64,000 bases of DNA from Mycobacterium colombiense. GTDB taxonomy: Bacteria; Actinomycetota; Actinomycetes; Mycobacteriales; Mycobacteriaceae. A program made the translations under genes and the position numbers. Under the pieces are notes generated by a model. That model ran no database searches, was not told where the DNA came from, and worked only from the letters and a program-made list of their open reading frames with translations. Positions 1 to 10,030 of the stretch are shown piece by piece (the first letter of the stretch is position 1; each line of letters opens with the position of its first letter). The stretch spans positions 62,001-126,000 of the forward strand of contig NZ_MBEI01000079.1 of the NCBI RefSeq assembly GCF_001953985.1. The letters run 5' to 3'.

Positions 1-1
1 G

Positions 2-124
2 CGCGAGCTCGAGGCGCTGCGCGGCCAACTGGCCGCCGTGCACGCCGCGCCGGCCGCCGGGCAGGAGGCCGAGGGCGAACCCGGGGAACCAGACGACGGC
101 GAGGATCGTCAGGACTCATTGTGA
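2..124 (+). CDS. C-terminal end of Rv1209-like protein (partial)
   Basis: Only the last 40 codons are in the window, ending at TGA 122-124. The visible tail begins with a short heptad-like stretch (RELEALRGQL), then becomes very acidic (PGEPDDGEDRQDSL). By position before tagA it corresponds to the small DivIVA-like protein Rv1209 of M. tuberculosis; this rests on gene order and tail character, since the family domain lies outside the window. Its stop overlaps the tagA GTG start by GTGA, so the two are probably translationally coupled. Confidence 0.55.
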   Translation, partial: RELEALRGQLAAVHAAPAAGQEAEGEPGEPDDGEDRQDSL

Positions 125-702
125 GTGAAGACGAGCTGGTTCGCTGCAGCTGGGCGACCGTGCGACCGGGGCCCGATTTCGAGCTCTATCGCGACTACCA
201 CGACCGCGAATGGGGCCAGCCGGTGCGCGACGGGGTCGCGTTGTTCGAGCGGATGAGTCTGGAGGCCTTTCAAAGTGGCCTGTCATGGCTGATCATCCTT
301 CGGAAACGGGAGAATTTCCGGCGTGCGTTCGCCCGGTTCGACATCGCCGAGGTCGCCGAATACACCGAGGCCGACGTGCAGCGGCTGATGGCGGATCAGG
401 GAATCGTGCGCAACCGCGCCAAGATTGAGTCGACGATCGCCAACGCCCGGGCCGCCGCTGAACTGGGAACTCCGGCGGACCTGGCGGACCTGCTGTGGTC
501 GTTTGCGCCGTCGCCGCGGTCCCGGCCGGCCGACCCGTCCCAAATCCCCTCGGCCACTGACGAATCGAAGGCCATGGCCCGCGAACTCAAACGGCGCGGC
601 TTCCGTTTCGTCGGCCCGACCACCGCCTATGCGCTGATGCAGGCGACCGGCATGGTCGACGACCATATTGACGGTTGCTGGGTGCCCGCCACCGCCCGCT
701 GA
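121..702 (+). CDS. tagA: DNA-3-methyladenine glycosylase I
   Basis: Base-excision repair enzyme that removes 3-methyladenine from alkylated DNA. The 193-residue protein has the TagI hallmarks: C9 and H27 near the N terminus (RCSW, YHDREWG) and H182/C186 near the C terminus (DDHIDGC), equivalent to the zinc-snap ligands of E. coli Tag, plus the FERMSLEAFQSGLSW helix-hairpin-helix core. The start is the GTG overlapping the upstream stop as GTGA. The C terminus is slightly shorter than the roughly 204 residues recalled for M. tuberculosis TagA, but all zinc ligands are present, so it should be active. It is one of three DNA glycosylases in the window. Confidence 0.93.
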   Translation: MSEDELVRCSWATVRPGPDFELYRDYHDREWGQPVRDGVALFERMSLEAFQSGLSWLIILRKRENFRRAFARFDIAEVAEYTEADVQRLMADQGIVRNRAKIESTIANARAAAELGTPADLADLLWSFAPSPRSRPADPSQIPSATDESKAMARELKRRGFRFVGPTTAYALMQATGMVDDHIDGCWVPATAR

Positions 703-868
703 ACACACACTTGTGGGTCTTTGTACAAGTGATGACCTGGATAGGGAACAATGGAGGGGTGATAAGGCAGTTCGATGCCGGGCATGGCTTGAAGTTCGCT
801 GGCGGGGCATGCTCGGTGCCGACCAGGTCCGCACGGGCGGGCCAGCTCGAATCTGGAGGGAGCACTCG

Positions 869-1042
869 ATGGCGGCGATGAAGCCCCGGACCGGAGACGG
901 TCCTCTGGAAGCAACGAAGGAGGGGCGCGGCATCGTGATGCGGGTACCACTTGAGGGAGGCGGTCGACTTGTCGTCGAGCTGACGCCCGACGAAGCGGCT
1001 GCCCTCGGTGACGAACTCAAGGGCGTCACGAGCTCCAGCTAG
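869..1042 (+). CDS. DUF3117 small conserved protein (Rv1211-like)
   Basis: A 57-residue protein (MAAMKPRTGDGPLEATKEGR...) that matches the highly conserved actinobacterial DUF3117 family, whose function is unknown. The ATG at 869 is preceded by a good Shine-Dalgarno GGAGGG at 855-860. An in-frame ATG at 809 would give the 77-residue form, closer to the length annotated in H37Rv, but it has no comparable ribosome site. The protein is mixed-charge with no membrane segment. It stands alone between tagA and the convergent glgM, and a strong hairpin follows its stop. Confidence 0.85.
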   Translation: MAAMKPRTGDGPLEATKEGRGIVMRVPLEGGGRLVVELTPDEAAALGDELKGVTSSS

Positions 1043-1047
1043 GGCTT

Positions 1048-1070
1048 GCCGCCGAACGGATGTCGGCGGC
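1048..1070. terminator. Bidirectional hairpin between Rv1211-like gene and glgM
   Basis: A perfect 8-bp stem, GCCGCCGA (1048-1055) and TCGGCGGC (1063-1070), with a 7-nt loop fills the 29-bp gap between the convergent stops at 1042 and 1072. There is no U tract, which is common for mycobacterial terminators. Its placement suggests it serves both genes. Confidence 0.65.
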
Positions 1071-1071
1071 G

Positions 1072-2235
1072 TTACGCACACACCTTCCGATAGATCTCCA
1101 GGGTCTGCTCGGCGACGTGGGCCCAGGAGAACTCTTCGACGCAGCGCTGGCGTCCCGCCTTGCCGTAGCGCTGCGCCTTGTCTGGGTCGGCGATCAACGC
1201 GTTGACCGCTTCGGCCAATCCGGTCTGATAGCCCTGCGCGTCGTCGGCGTCGTAATGCACCAGCGTCCCGGTGATCCCGTCGGCAACCACCTCCGGGATG
1301 CCGCCGACATCGGACGCCACCACCGCCGCCGAGCAGGCCATCGCCTCCAAATTCACGATGCCCAACGGCTCGTACACCGACGGGCATACGAAAACCGATG
1401 CCGCCGAAAGGATTTCGCGTAACTCCCCGATGGGCAGCATTTCCCGGATCCAGAAGACCCCGGTGCGGCTGCGCGACAGCGCGGCCACGGCGTCGCGGAT
1501 CTCCTCGGCGATCTCCGGGGTGTCGGGCGCGCCGGCGCACAACACCACCTGCGCCTCCGGGCTGAACCGGTGGCCGGCGGCCACCAGGTGCGCCAGCCCC
1601 TTCTGCCGCGTGATCCGGCCCACGAACACCACGATGGGCCGGGACGGATCGACGCCGAGTTCGGTCAGCATCGATCCGCTTTGCACCGGCCCCGCCGGGT
1701 ACCAGACGTCGGTGTCGACGCCGTTGCGGATGACGTGCACGGCGCTGGGATCCAGTGTGGGATAGACACGCAGGACGTCCTCCCGCATCGCGGAGCTGAC
1801 CGCGATGACGGCGTCCGCCGCCAGCACGGCGGTCTGCTCGATCCAGCTCGAGATCCGGTAGCCCCCACCGAGTTGCTCGGCCTTCCACGGGCGCCGCGGT
1901 TCGAGCGAGTGCGCGGTCAAGACGTGCGGGACGCCGTAGAGCAGTGCGGCCAGATGCCCGGCCATGCCGGTGTACCAGGTGTGTGAATGCACCACGTCGG
2001 CCTCCGACGCCGCGTTCGCCATCATCAGGTCGGCCGACAGGGTCGACATCGCCGCGTTGGCGCCCTGGAGCCGCGGGTCGGGCTCATGCACGTGGGCGCC
2101 CGGGCGCGGTGCGCCCATGCAATGCACGTCGACCGCGCACAACCGGCGCAGCTGGGCGACGAGCTCGGTGACGTGTACCCCCGCCCCGCCGTAGACCTCC
2201 GGCGGGTACTCCCGCGTCATCATCGCCACCCGCAT
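1072..2235 (-). CDS. glgM: Alpha-maltose-1-phosphate synthase, GT4 glycosyltransferase
   Basis: GT4-family glucosyltransferase, originally named glgA (Rv1212c). In mycobacteria this enzyme joins ADP-glucose and glucose-1-phosphate to make maltose-1-phosphate, the donor that GlgE uses for alpha-glucan. The 387-residue product has the N-terminal loop TREYPPEVYGGAGVH, the phosphate-binding VGRITRQKG segment, and the GT4 acid motif EPLGIVNLEAM beginning near residue 289. The start at 2235 (MRVAMMTREY) matches the M. tuberculosis length, and a TACGGT hexamer lies exactly 7 nt upstream, arguing for a leaderless mRNA. It is divergent from glgC, which supplies its ADP-glucose. Confidence 0.95.
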   Translation of the reverse strand: MRVAMMTREYPPEVYGGAGVHVTELVAQLRRLCAVDVHCMGAPRPGAHVHEPDPRLQGANAAMSTLSADLMMANAASEADVVHSHTWYTGMAGHLAALLYGVPHVLTAHSLEPRRPWKAEQLGGGYRISSWIEQTAVLAADAVIAVSSAMREDVLRVYPTLDPSAVHVIRNGVDTDVWYPAGPVQSGSMLTELGVDPSRPIVVFVGRITRQKGLAHLVAAGHRFSPEAQVVLCAGAPDTPEIAEEIRDAVAALSRSRTGVFWIREMLPIGELREILSAASVFVCPSVYEPLGIVNLEAMACSAAVVASDVGGIPEVVADGITGTLVHYDADDAQGYQTGLAEAVNALIADPDKAQRYGKAGRQRCVEEFSWAHVAEQTLEIYRKVCA

Positions 2236-2248
2236 ACCCCGAACCGTA
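2236..2248 (-). promoter_or_regulatory. Putative leaderless promoter of glgM
   Basis: On the minus strand TACGGT (2248-2243) is followed by 7 nt and the ATG at 2235. This TANNNT-N7-start spacing puts the predicted transcription start on the start codon. There is no Shine-Dalgarno. Confidence 0.55.
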
Positions 2249-2392
2249 GTTCGGCGACGGGGCTCGCCGCGAGTCGGGTTCGCCACAGCGCGGCGCCATC
2301 TTCGCGGCGTGCGCGGCCAAATACCTTGACGGACAGCCCCACAGAACGTCGCCAATCACCCCTTCCCCCTGGCAGCCCTTCGCAACGGCCGA

Positions 2393-2405
2393 TAGGTTTG
2401 ACAGC
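2393..2405 (+). promoter_or_regulatory. Putative leaderless promoter of glgC
   Basis: TAGGTT (2393-2398) is followed by 7 nt and the glgC ATG at 2406. There is no Shine-Dalgarno. No good -35 is evident, as is common for SigA promoters in mycobacteria. Confidence 0.55.
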
Positions 2406-3620
2406 ATGAGGGAAGCGCCACACGTGCTGGGCATCGTCCTGGCCGGCGGTGAGGGCAAGCGGCTGTATCCGCTGACCGCGGACCGCGCCAAGCCCGCGGT
2501 TCCTTTCGGGGGCGCCTACCGACTGATCGACTTCGTCCTGTCCAACCTCGTCAATGCGCGGTATCTGCGCATCTGCGTTCTCACCCAGTACAAGTCGCAT
2601 TCACTGGACCGTCATATTTCGCAGAACTGGCGGTTGTCCGGCCTGGCCGGTGAGTACATCACCCCGGTGCCCGCCCAGCAGCGGCTCGGCCCGCGCTGGT
2701 ATACCGGCTCGGCCGACGCGATTTACCAGTCGCTCAACCTGATCTATGACGAAGACCCCGACTACATCGTGGTTTTCGGTGCCGACCACGTGTACCGGAT
2801 GGACCCCGAGCAGATGGTCCGGTTCCACATCGACAGCGGCGCGGGCGCGACGGTGGCCGGCATCCGGGTGCCCCGCAGCGAAGCCACCGCGTTCGGCTGC
2901 ATCGACTCCGACGAGTCGGGCCGCATCCGCCAGTTCGTGGAGAAGCCACTGGATCCGCCGGGCACCCCGGACGACCCCGAGCAGACGTTCGTGTCGATGG
3001 GCAACTACATCTTCACCACCAAGGTGCTCATCGACGCGATCCGTGCGGACGCCGACGACGACCATTCCGATCACGACATGGGCGGCGACATCATCCCGCG
3101 ACTGGTCGACGACGGGATGGCCGCCGTGTACGACTTCAGCGACAACGAGGTGCCCGGCGCCACCGATCGTGACCGCGCCTACTGGCGCGACGTCGGAACG
3201 CTGGACGCTTTCTACGACGCCCACATGGACCTGGTGTCGGTGCATCCGGTGTTCAACCTGTACAACAAGCGCTGGCCGATCCGCGGCGAGTCGGAGAACC
3301 TGGCGCCGGCCAAGTTCGTCAACGGCGGTTCCGCGCAGGAGTCGGTGGTAGGCGCGGGCAGCATCATCTCGGCGGCCTCGGTGCGCAACTCGGTGCTCTC
3401 GTCCAACGTGGTGGTCGACGACGGCGCGATTGTGGAGGGCAGCGTGATCATGCCCGGCGCCCGCGTCGGCCGCGGCGCCGTGGTGCGCCACGCGATCCTG
3501 GACAAGAACGTCGTCGTCGGGCCGGGCGAGATGGTGGGCGTGGATCTGGAAAAGGACCGCGAGCGCTTCGCGATCAGCGCCGGCGGTGTCGTCGCCGTGG
3601 GCAAGGGCGTCTGGATCTAG
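2406..3620 (+). CDS. glgC: Glucose-1-phosphate adenylyltransferase
   Basis: Makes ADP-glucose from ATP and glucose-1-phosphate, the committed step towards glycogen and maltose-1-phosphate. It is 404 residues, the same length as M. tuberculosis GlgC. The nucleotidyltransferase domain opens with [13 protein letters not shown] (residues 12-24); [10 protein letters not shown] carries the catalytic Asp region and VEKP the sugar-binding loop. The C-terminal third is a left-handed beta-helix of hexapeptide repeats ([20 protein letters not shown]). It is divergent from glgM. Its TAG stop lies in a CTAG that also forms the stop of the convergent hydrolase gene, so the two coding regions overlap by 4 nt. 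Confidence 0.97.
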   Translation: MREAPHVLGIVLAGGEGKRLYPLTADRAKPAVPFGGAYRLIDFVLSNLVNARYLRICVLTQYKSHSLDRHISQNWRLSGLAGEYITPVPAQQRLGPRWYTGSADAIYQSLNLIYDEDPDYIVVFGADHVYRMDPEQMVRFHIDSGAGATVAGIRVPRSEATAFGCIDSDESGRIRQFVEKPLDPPGTPDDPEQTFVSMGNYIFTTKVLIDAIRADADDDHSDHDMGGDIIPRLVDDGMAAVYDFSDNEVPGATDRDRAYWRDVGTLDAFYDAHMDLVSVHPVFNLYNKRWPIRGESENLAPAKFVNGGSAQESVVGAGSIISAASVRNSVLSSNVVVDDGAIVEGSVIMPGARVGRGAVVRHAILDKNVVVGPGEMVGVDLEKDRERFAISAGGVVAVGKGVWI

Positions 3621-5302
3621 CCCGGGATCTCCGGAATCAGCAGGTGGGCCTCGCGCTGCGGTCCCCAGTGCAGCGTGACGCGGCCGCGCGGCGAGCCCTG
3701 GTACCACGCCGGAAACTGGCCGGTGAGTGGGTTTCTCGGGGACAGCCAGCGCGCGGCGACCACCAGCCGCAGCTGGTCGCCGGCGCGGAACAGCGTCGCC
3801 GACGGGCCCAGCTCCACCTCGACCGCGGCCACCTCGCCGGCCGACAGCGGCCGCGGATCGACGCCCGTGATGACGGGTTCGGCCGGCCGGGACAGTTCGG
3901 GGTCCAGGGTGCGCAGCGCAATTCGCTGCCATCCGCTGGTCACCCGGTCGCGGCCGTAACCGTAGGACCCCTCGAAGCCGACGAACCGCCCGTCGCGCCA
4001 CTTCTCCACACCGACGAACAGGTTCGCGTCGTCGCAGCCGCTCAGCTCGACCCACAGCCGGGCCACCATCGGGCCGGTCAGCTCGACGTCCTCGGTGACG
4101 GTCCAGGCGAAAGATGCCGCACCGGAACGTGTTCCGAACGCGATGCGGCCGGGCGTCGCGGGCTGTTCGGCCGTCAGCGCGCCGGCATCGCCCAAATACA
4201 GTGGGCGCCAACGCGTGCGGGCCAGCGGCCATTCGGCCTCTTCGCGCACCGCGGTGACGGTGTCGCGGTCCTCGCGCACTTCCAGGCGCACACTGCGCGA
4301 GGCCGTAGCGCCGCCCAGCACGTCGCGGAAGAACTTCAGCTGCTCGGCGCGCGCCGCGTCGGAGTAGAAGGTCGTCCACTTGCCGCCGCGGTGCGTGTAG
4401 AGCCGGGCGTGGTCGGAGCCGCCGTGCACGAATGCCCGCATCGAACCGCGGCTGTGCAGGTTGTTGTCCGAGAAGCTGCCGCAGACCAGCATGGGGACCT
4501 TGATCGCCGACAGGTCGGGCGCCAGCGAGCGCCAGAACTCGTCGCGCTGCGGGTGGTCTTCCTGCATCCGCGCAAGGTCGTAGCTCTGCCGGGTGTCTCG
4601 ACTGAGGTTGCGCGACCACAACCGGCTGAAGCCGATCTCGTGAACGCCGCCGGGAAACATCAGGTCGCGGTAGGCGTCGGTGAACCCTTCCCACGGGCAG
4701 ATCGCCCGCAACGCCGGCGGCGCCAGGGCGGCCACGGCGTACTGGCTGATCGCCAGGTAGGACACCCCGAGCATGACCACGTTCCCGTCGCTCCACGGTT
4801 GTTCGGCGATCCACTGCACCAGGTCGTAGGTGTCCTCGGCTTCCTGGCGGGACAACAGGTTCCCGGTGCCGTCCGAATGGCCGCAGCCACGCGAGTCGGC
4901 GTTCACCACGACGAAGCCCTGCGCGGTCCACCATGCTGGGTCCGGTGCCTCCCAGCCGGTCAGGGTGGAAAAGGCCACCGGTTGCGGCTGGCGTATCACG
5001 CGGTACTGCACCGAAAACGTCGTCTTGTTGCCGCGCCGGGTCGGCAAGTTGTCCTTGCCGTACGGGTGGATGCTCAGGATGACCGGCCGGGGTGCTTCGG
5101 CCCCTTCGTGAAAGACGTTGGCCCGCAATACCGTTCCGTCCCGCGTGGTGACGGCCACGTCACGCTCGACCTGCAGATCCGCGGGCGGGTCGGTGACCGT
5201 GACGGGCGGCTTGGCGACCCCGCGAATCCTGGTCAACGCATACCGCAGCGCGCCGGGGCGCCGCCACGGGCGGTCCAGCGCCGGTGGCCGATGGTGCGCC
5301 AC
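3617..5302 (-). CDS. CocE/NonD family serine hydrolase (Rv1215c-like)
   Basis: A 561-residue alpha/beta-hydrolase of the X-Pro dipeptidyl-peptidase/cocaine esterase family; the natural substrate is unknown. Visible parts are the catalytic domain with nucleophile elbow GVSYLA (Ser181), the oxyanion-type segment [12 protein letters not shown], an inserted helical cap, and a C-terminal jelly-roll typical of the family ([15 protein letters not shown] onwards). No signal peptide is visible, so it is probably cytoplasmic. The start is GTG 5302 with TAGGGT 6 nt upstream, again leaderless. No PE14-type gene lies between it and glgC, unlike H37Rv as I recall it. Confidence 0.88.
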   Translation of the reverse strand: MAHHRPPALDRPWRRPGALRYALTRIRGVAKPPVTVTDPPADLQVERDVAVTTRDGTVLRANVFHEGAEAPRPVILSIHPYGKDNLPTRRGNKTTFSVQYRVIRQPQPVAFSTLTGWEAPDPAWWTAQGFVVVNADSRGCGHSDGTGNLLSRQEAEDTYDLVQWIAEQPWSDGNVVMLGVSYLAISQYAVAALAPPALRAICPWEGFTDAYRDLMFPGGVHEIGFSRLWSRNLSRDTRQSYDLARMQEDHPQRDEFWRSLAPDLSAIKVPMLVCGSFSDNNLHSRGSMRAFVHGGSDHARLYTHRGGKWTTFYSDAARAEQLKFFRDVLGGATASRSVRLEVREDRDTVTAVREEAEWPLARTRWRPLYLGDAGALTAEQPATPGRIAFGTRSGAASFAWTVTEDVELTGPMVARLWVELSGCDDANLFVGVEKWRDGRFVGFEGSYGYGRDRVTSGWQRIALRTLDPELSRPAEPVITGVDPRPLSAGEVAAVEVELGPSATLFRAGDQLRLVVAARWLSPRNPLTGQFPAWYQGSPRGRVTLHWGPQREAHLLIPEIPG

Positions 5303-5314
5303 GTCAATACCCTA
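5303..5314 (-). promoter_or_regulatory. Putative leaderless promoter of the CocE-like hydrolase
   Basis: Minus-strand TAGGGT (5314-5309) is followed by 6 nt and the GTG start at 5302. It lies in the 29-bp gap after the methyltransferase-like gene, so the hydrolase may be transcribed separately from the exporter operon. Confidence 0.45.
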
Positions 5315-5331
5315 AGCGGCCGGTCCGGTGG

Positions 5332-6006
5332 CTACCAGACGTACGGCACCAGCCGGTAGCGCACGCGGTCGGCATATTCGCGGTATCCGGGCAATTCCCG
5401 GAGAAGCAGCTTTTCCTCATCGCGGATGCGCAGCGTCAGTCCGATGGTGCCCGGGATGATGAAGAGCAATCCCCAGTACGAGCCGAGCGCCAGGGGGATG
5501 CCGATCATCATGATCACATTGCCGACGTACATCGGATGGCGCACGAATTTGTAGAGGCCGTCGGACACGACAGTCTGGCCGCTTTCCACCGTGACCGTGG
5601 CGCCGGCGTAGCTGTTCTGGACGATCACCAGCATGGCGATGCCGAGGCCCGTCGCCACCAGCACGTCACCGAGCACCGACAGCCACGGCGGCACCGACGA
5701 CCAGCCGAACCGATGATCGAGCGCGCTGAACACCATCGTCGCGAACAGGCCGAGAAACGACCCGGCGATGATGAACTTCTGAGCCTTCCGGGGCTCGGCC
5801 CTCGGGCCGGCGCGCATGCGGCGCTGCAAAGCCGCGGGATTGGCCCGGGCCAGGTAGACCGTGGGGACGATGGTCGCCACCGTGAACACGGCGATGAAGA
5901 CCCACGCCTGCCAGTAATGCAGGGTGCCGGCCGGCAGGAGGAGGATCAAAATCCAGGAGAGAATGCCCCAGAGGGATGTCGCCGTTATTCTGATCCCGGT
6001 TTTCAT
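5332..6006 (-). CDS. Isoprenylcysteine carboxyl methyltransferase-like membrane protein (Rv1216c-like)
   Basis: A 224-residue integral membrane protein with about five hydrophobic segments. It carries the ICMT/PEMT signature: VRHPMYVGN near residue 157 and, near the C terminus, the paired acids in RDEEKLLLRELPGYREYADRV. Such proteins transfer a methyl group from S-adenosylmethionine to membrane-embedded substrates; the target here is unknown. It lies 7 bp downstream of the ABC permease gene, so it is probably the last gene of the tetR-ABC-permease operon, and may modify the exported compound or the envelope. Confidence 0.8.
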   Translation of the reverse strand: MKTGIRITATSLWGILSWILILLLPAGTLHYWQAWVFIAVFTVATIVPTVYLARANPAALQRRMRAGPRAEPRKAQKFIIAGSFLGLFATMVFSALDHRFGWSSVPPWLSVLGDVLVATGLGIAMLVIVQNSYAGATVTVESGQTVVSDGLYKFVRHPMYVGNVIMMIGIPLALGSYWGLLFIIPGTIGLTLRIRDEEKLLLRELPGYREYADRVRYRLVPYVW

Positions 6007-6013
6007 TGCCCTC

Positions 6014-7657
6014 CTAGCAGCGGAGATCGCGGCGCCGAAAAACTATGGCACCCAGAGCCACCAACCCTACGTCTATGGCCAGTAGCCATAACAGTGGTAC
6101 GACGGTGAAATCTGAGCCGATTCGCGGAATGTGCGCAAACGGTTCCAGGTCGAGTATCCACTGCGAGAAACCGGCCAACGACCCGATCAGGTACAGCGCC
6201 ACGAAGCCGATCAGCGCACCCCACGCCACCGGCGTCAGGCGCGGCGCAAAGCCGAACACGCAGACCGTCACGGCCGACAACAGCCATACGGCGGGCAGTT
6301 GGACGGCCGCGCTGGCAACGACCATGGGCAGCTTGGCGCCGACATCGCCGGCCGCGACCCCGTAGACGACGCCTGCGGTCAGGCCGCTGGCCAGCATCGC
6401 CGCCGCGGACCCGGCAAGCGCGGTCACCAAATGACTTGTCAGCCAGCGGGTTCGCGACACCGCGCCGGCCAGCACCGTTTCGGCGCGCTGGCTCGATTCT
6501 TCCTGGTGCAGCCGCAACGTGAGCGAGACGGCGAACGCGGCGGCCACCATGCCCATCATGGAAAACGCGACGGCGATGAACGCCTCCTCGAGGGCGCTGG
6601 TGCCGCCCATCCGCGCGACGATGTCGCGCGCCACGCCGCTGTCGCCCAGCTCGTCGCCGATGCCGTGCACCACGCTGCCGATCAGCAGGCCATACAGGCA
6701 CAACCCAGCCGTCCACAGCAGCAGCGCGGCGCGGTCCAGCCGCCACGTCAGCCCGAACGCGTTGCCCAGCGCCGGCGCGGCGTCGGCGGGGCCGGGCCGC
6801 TCCGCGATCAGCCCGGCGCCGACGTCGCGCCCGGCGAGCAACCGATACGCCAGCACGGTCAACACGGCCGTCGTCACCAGGTGCAGCACCAGCACCCACC
6901 AGCGGTCGCCCGCGTACGGTTTGACCTGCAGCGACCATCCCAGCGGCGAGAGCCACGACAGCGTGCCGTCACCGGCGTCGCCGACGGCACGCAGGGTGAA
7001 CGCGGCGCCCAGTACTGCGAACGCGGCACCGCGGGCGAACCGGGCGCTCGGCGACAGCTGCGCGGTCACCGCGGCGACGGCGGTGAACACCAGGCCGGAG
7101 CAGGCCAGCGCCGCCCCGAAGGCCAGCGACCCGCCGGCCGGGACGTCGGTGCTCAGTAGGCCGGCCGCACCGATCACACCGGTGGCGATCGATGCTCCGA
7201 ACGACAGCAGCAGCGCCGCGCTCAGGCTGGCGTAGCGGCCGATCGCGGTCGAGTCCACCAACTCGGTGCGCCCGTTCTCCTCGTCGGCGCGGGTATGCCG
7301 GATCACCGTGAGGATGACGGCCACCGCGATTAACACGTGGAACATGCCGGCTTTCCAAATGCCCACGGCGCCAAGGCTGTCGTTGTACACCTGGCCGTAG
7401 AGGGCGCGCTGGGCCGGGCTGGCCATGATGGAGGCCGCGAATCCGGCGCGGGCGGGCGCGGTGGGGTAGACCTTTTCGATGCTGCCGACGTACACCGTGG
7501 CCAACGGTAGCGACAGCAGCAGCACCCACAACGGCATCGAGACGCGGTCGCGGCGCAGGTAGAGCCGCAGCATCGCGAGCGTTCCGGAGAAGCTCGAACT
7601 CCCAAGCGGCGCAGGCGATGCCGACGCGAAAGGTCGGTCCAGCGTGGTCGTGCTCAT
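6014..7657 (-). CDS. ABC exporter permease, tetronasin/antibiotic type (Rv1217c-like)
   Basis: A 547-residue polytopic membrane protein with about twelve predicted helices in two halves, each starting with a long hydrophobic block ([15 protein letters not shown] and [18 protein letters not shown]). It forms the channel of the exporter with the ATPase encoded just upstream: its ATG overlaps that gene's TGA by ATGA (7654-7657), so translation is coupled. The M. tuberculosis pair Rv1217c-Rv1218c is known as a multidrug efflux pump. The physiological substrate is not evident from sequence. Confidence 0.88.
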   Translation of the reverse strand: MSTTTLDRPFASASPAPLGSSSFSGTLAMLRLYLRRDRVSMPLWVLLLSLPLATVYVGSIEKVYPTAPARAGFAASIMASPAQRALYGQVYNDSLGAVGIWKAGMFHVLIAVAVILTVIRHTRADEENGRTELVDSTAIGRYASLSAALLLSFGASIATGVIGAAGLLSTDVPAGGSLAFGAALACSGLVFTAVAAVTAQLSPSARFARGAAFAVLGAAFTLRAVGDAGDGTLSWLSPLGWSLQVKPYAGDRWWVLVLHLVTTAVLTVLAYRLLAGRDVGAGLIAERPGPADAAPALGNAFGLTWRLDRAALLLWTAGLCLYGLLIGSVVHGIGDELGDSGVARDIVARMGGTSALEEAFIAVAFSMMGMVAAAFAVSLTLRLHQEESSQRAETVLAGAVSRTRWLTSHLVTALAGSAAAMLASGLTAGVVYGVAAGDVGAKLPMVVASAAVQLPAVWLLSAVTVCVFGFAPRLTPVAWGALIGFVALYLIGSLAGFSQWILDLEPFAHIPRIGSDFTVVPLLWLLAIDVGLVALGAIVFRRRDLRC

Positions 7658-8607
7658 GACAGCGAGACCTTCGCTTCGTCGCGTCCGTGCCGACCGTCGC
7701 CGCCCGACGTGTCGTAGTGGCGCAGGAAAAGCTCTTCGAGGGTCGGCGGCTGGCTGACCAGGCTGCGCACCCCGGCGTCGCCGAGGACTCGGATGAGCTC
7801 GCCCAGGCTCTCGCTGTCCACCTGGGCGCGCAGTGTGTTGCCTTCGACGGTGATGTCCTCGACGCCCTTGATGCGCCTGAGATCACCTGGATCGCCGGTC
7901 ATTTCGGCCTTGATCGAGGTGCGGCTCAGGTGCCGCATGGAGTTAAGCGAGCCGCTTTCGATGGTCTTGCCGGCGCGGATGATCGTGACTCGCTCGCACA
8001 ACGCTTCCGTCTCGGCCAGGATGTGGCTCGACAACAGCACCGTCGCGCCCCGGTCGCGGGCCTGCGCCACGCACTGCTGAAACACGTTCTCCATCAACGG
8101 GTCCAGGCCGCTGCTCGGCTCGTCGAGGAGCAGCAGCCTGGCGTGCGACGAGAACGCCGAGATCAGCGAGACCTTCTGGCGGTTGCCCTTGGAGTACGTG
8201 CGAGCCTTCTTGTGCGGGTCCAGGTCGAAGCGCTCGATCAGCTCGGCGCGGCGCTTCGTGTCGATGCCGCCCCGCATGCGGGCCAGCAGGTCGATGGTCT
8301 CACCGCCGGTCAGCGACGGCCACAGGGTGACATCGCCTGGCACGTAGGCGATTTGGCGATGGAGGTCGACGGCCTGGGCCCAGGGGTCGCCACCGAGCAG
8401 TCGCACGCTGCCGCCGTCGGCCTTGACCAGGCCCAGCAGGATGCGGATGGTCGTCGACTTCCCGGCGCCGTTGGGCCCGAGGAACCCGTGGACTTCGCCT
8501 TCCCGCACCGTGAGGTCCAGGCCGTCCAGCGCCCGCACCACACCGAAATTCTTGGTGAGGCCGCGGATCTCGATGGGCGCGACACCGGTGGCGTTTTCAG
8601 TTGGCAT
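7654..8607 (-). CDS. ABC exporter ATP-binding subunit (Rv1218c-like)
   Basis: A 317-residue DrrA-type ATPase. Walker A is GPNGAGKST (44-52), the signature is [11 protein letters not shown] (138-148; Asn replaces the usual Met/Gly), and Walker B is [13 protein letters not shown] (158-170), followed by the SSHILAE H-loop. The C-terminal accessory domain ([14 protein letters not shown]...) is typical of antibiotic exporters. Its first codons overlap the end of the tetR gene by 11 bp and it overlaps the permease by 4 bp, so regulator, ATPase and permease form one coupled transcription unit. Confidence 0.93.
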   Translation of the reverse strand: MPTENATGVAPIEIRGLTKNFGVVRALDGLDLTVREGEVHGFLGPNGAGKSTTIRILLGLVKADGGSVRLLGGDPWAQAVDLHRQIAYVPGDVTLWPSLTGGETIDLLARMRGGIDTKRRAELIERFDLDPHKKARTYSKGNRQKVSLISAFSSHARLLLLDEPSSGLDPLMENVFQQCVAQARDRGATVLLSSHILAETEALCERVTIIRAGKTIESGSLNSMRHLSRTSIKAEMTGDPGDLRRIKGVEDITVEGNTLRAQVDSESLGELIRVLGDAGVRSLVSQPPTLEELFLRHYDTSGGDGRHGRDEAKVSLS

Positions 8608-9235
8608 CAGATTCTCCTTGATCTTCAGCGGCCAGGAATGCGTCGTACATGGTCCGGTCGGTCAGCAGCCCCTCGGTGTAGACCTCGAGCGCGGGCAACA
8701 CCATGTCACGCGAGTAGTCGCGCAGCACCGCCCGCAGATCCGTTGGTGTTTCATGCATCTGGATGTAAAGCAGGAAGCCGCCGCCACCGGTGATGGCCAG
8801 ATACCTGGCCCTGGCCTTGGGGTCGCGGCTGGGCTTGATCGTCCCGGCGCGCACGCCCTCTTCCATGTATTCCTCGGCGTTGTCGATCATCTTGCGCCAC
8901 AACATGTTTGCCAGGTCGCCGCCGGCCTGCATGCTGCGCACCAGATACGCCATCAGTGGCGCGTATTCCTCGATCTCGGCCATCTGGGCGAACCACGTGG
9001 CCGGGTCGTTGGACTGCAGTGCCTCCGACTTGGTGCCGCGAATCGTTTCGGCGATGTAGTCCTCGCACGCCTTGCGCAGACCGTCCTTGGAGCCGAAGTG
9101 GTGAATAACCAGTGCGGCGCTGACGCCGGCTGCTTCGGCGATGGTGCGCAACCCCACGCCGAACCCGTGCTCGCCGAATTGTTCGATGGCCGCGTCTCGG
9201 ATCCGCGCGGCTGCGGTCAAGTCGGCTGAACGCAT
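8597..9235 (-). CDS. TetR-family repressor of the ABC exporter operon (Rv1219c-like)
   Basis: A 212-residue TetR regulator, the same length as Rv1219c. The N-terminal helix-turn-helix spans residues 10-50 ([38 protein letters not shown], shown as family pattern); the remainder is the ligand-binding helical domain. It is the first gene of the exporter operon. A SigA-like promoter with two 16-bp operator-like repeats sits directly on its start codon, so it very probably represses its own operon. Rv1219c is known to regulate Rv1217c-Rv1218c. Confidence 0.93.
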   Translation of the reverse strand: MRSADLTAAARIRDAAIEQFGEHGFGVGLRTIAEAAGVSAALVIHHFGSKDGLRKACEDYIAETIRGTKSEALQSNDPATWFAQMAEIEEYAPLMAYLVRSMQAGGDLANMLWRKMIDNAEEYMEEGVRAGTIKPSRDPKARARYLAITGGGGFLLYIQMHETPTDLRAVLRDYSRDMVLPALEVYTEGLLTDRTMYDAFLAAEDQGESDAN

Positions 9236-9272
9236 GTTCAGTACGCTAAACGCACGTTCAGTGCGCGGTCAA
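9231..9272 (-). promoter_or_regulatory. Promoter and double operator of the tetR-ABC operon
   Basis: Minus strand: TTGACC (9272-9267), an 18-bp spacer, TAGCGT (9248-9243), 7 nt, ATG (9235). Two copies of a 16-bp motif are superimposed: CGCATGTTCAGTACGC at 9231-9246 and CGCACGTTCAGTGCGC at 9251-9266 (14 of 16 identical, 20-bp period). The second copy is an inverted repeat, CGCAC-N5-GTGCG, in the -35/-10 spacer; the first covers the -10 and the start codon. This is what a self-repressing TetR site should look like. Confidence 0.75.
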
Positions 9273-9361
9273 GGACGACACGCGTCAAGAATCCATAAAG
9301 ATGTGGACGACCCGGAAACGGTCAGCGCCGAAGCGGCGGGATGCAGAAAACTCAAGGCGAA

Positions 9362-10030
9362 TCAGTCGCGAACGGCGGCTAGGATGCCGTCGCCGAGCGG
9401 CACCAGTGCGGGGGTGAGGCGCTCGTCCTCGGCGATCAGGCGCGCCGCCTCCCGCACCGCGACGACCTCGGCGTCGCGGGCAGCCGGATCACCGGCCCGG
9501 CCGCCCAGCGCGGCGCGATGCACCACGATCACGCCACCGGGGCGCAGCAGCCGCACGCCCTCGACCACGTAGTCCGGCTGATCGACCGGGTCGGCGTCGA
9601 TGAACACCAGGTCGTAGGACTCGTCGGCGAGCCGGGTGAGCACCTCCTGGGCGCGGCCACCGATCAGCCGGGTGCGCGACGGGCCGATGCCGGCTTCGGT
9701 GAACGCCTGCTTGGCCAGCCGCAGGTATTCGGGCTCGATGTCGATCGTCGTCAAGACGCCGTCGTCGCTCATGCCGGACAACAGCCACAGCCCGCTGACG
9801 CCCGCGCCGGTGCCCACTTCGGCGATGGCCTTGCCGCCGCTCAGCTTGGTCAGCAGGCTCAGCAATGCGCCGACCGCCGGTGTCACCGCGCCGGCGCCGA
9901 TGTCCTCGGCCCGCTCCCGCGCGGCCGCCAACAGCGCGTCTTCCGATATCGAGCTTTCGGCGTGCGCGAAGAGCGATTCGGCCCGGCTGGGCGCTGCCTG
10001 GCCGGGGGCTTCTGCGTCGATGCCGTCCAT
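9362..10030 (-). CDS. SAM-dependent O-methyltransferase (Rv1220c-like)
   Basis: A 222-residue class I methyltransferase of the caffeoyl-CoA/catechol O-methyltransferase type. The SAM-binding motif [11 protein letters not shown] starts at residue 70, followed by [10 protein letters not shown] (acidic ribose contact) and [14 protein letters not shown] (motif with the metal/catalytic Asp). The substrate is unknown. I chose the ATG at 10030 ([10 protein letters not shown]) because it gives the family length and TACGCT lies 6 nt upstream; reading further upstream adds 32 residues of non-conserved sequence. It is divergent from sigE, as in H37Rv. Confidence 0.88.
   Translation of the reverse strand: MDGIDAEAPGQAAPSRAESLFAHAESSISEDALLAAARERAEDIGAGAVTPAVGALLSLLTKLSGGKAIAEVGTGAGVSGLWLLSGMSDDGVLTTIDIEPEYLRLAKQAFTEAGIGPSRTRLIGGRAQEVLTRLADESYDLVFIDADPVDQPDYVVEGVRLLRPGGVIVVHRAALGGRAGDPAARDAEVVAVREAARLIAEDERLTPALVPLGDGILAAVRD

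Noticed and set aside
2601-4934. 777-codon minus-strand frame over glgC and the hydrolase
   Set aside because: Shadow of two confident genes; Arg/His/Val-rich translation without family features.
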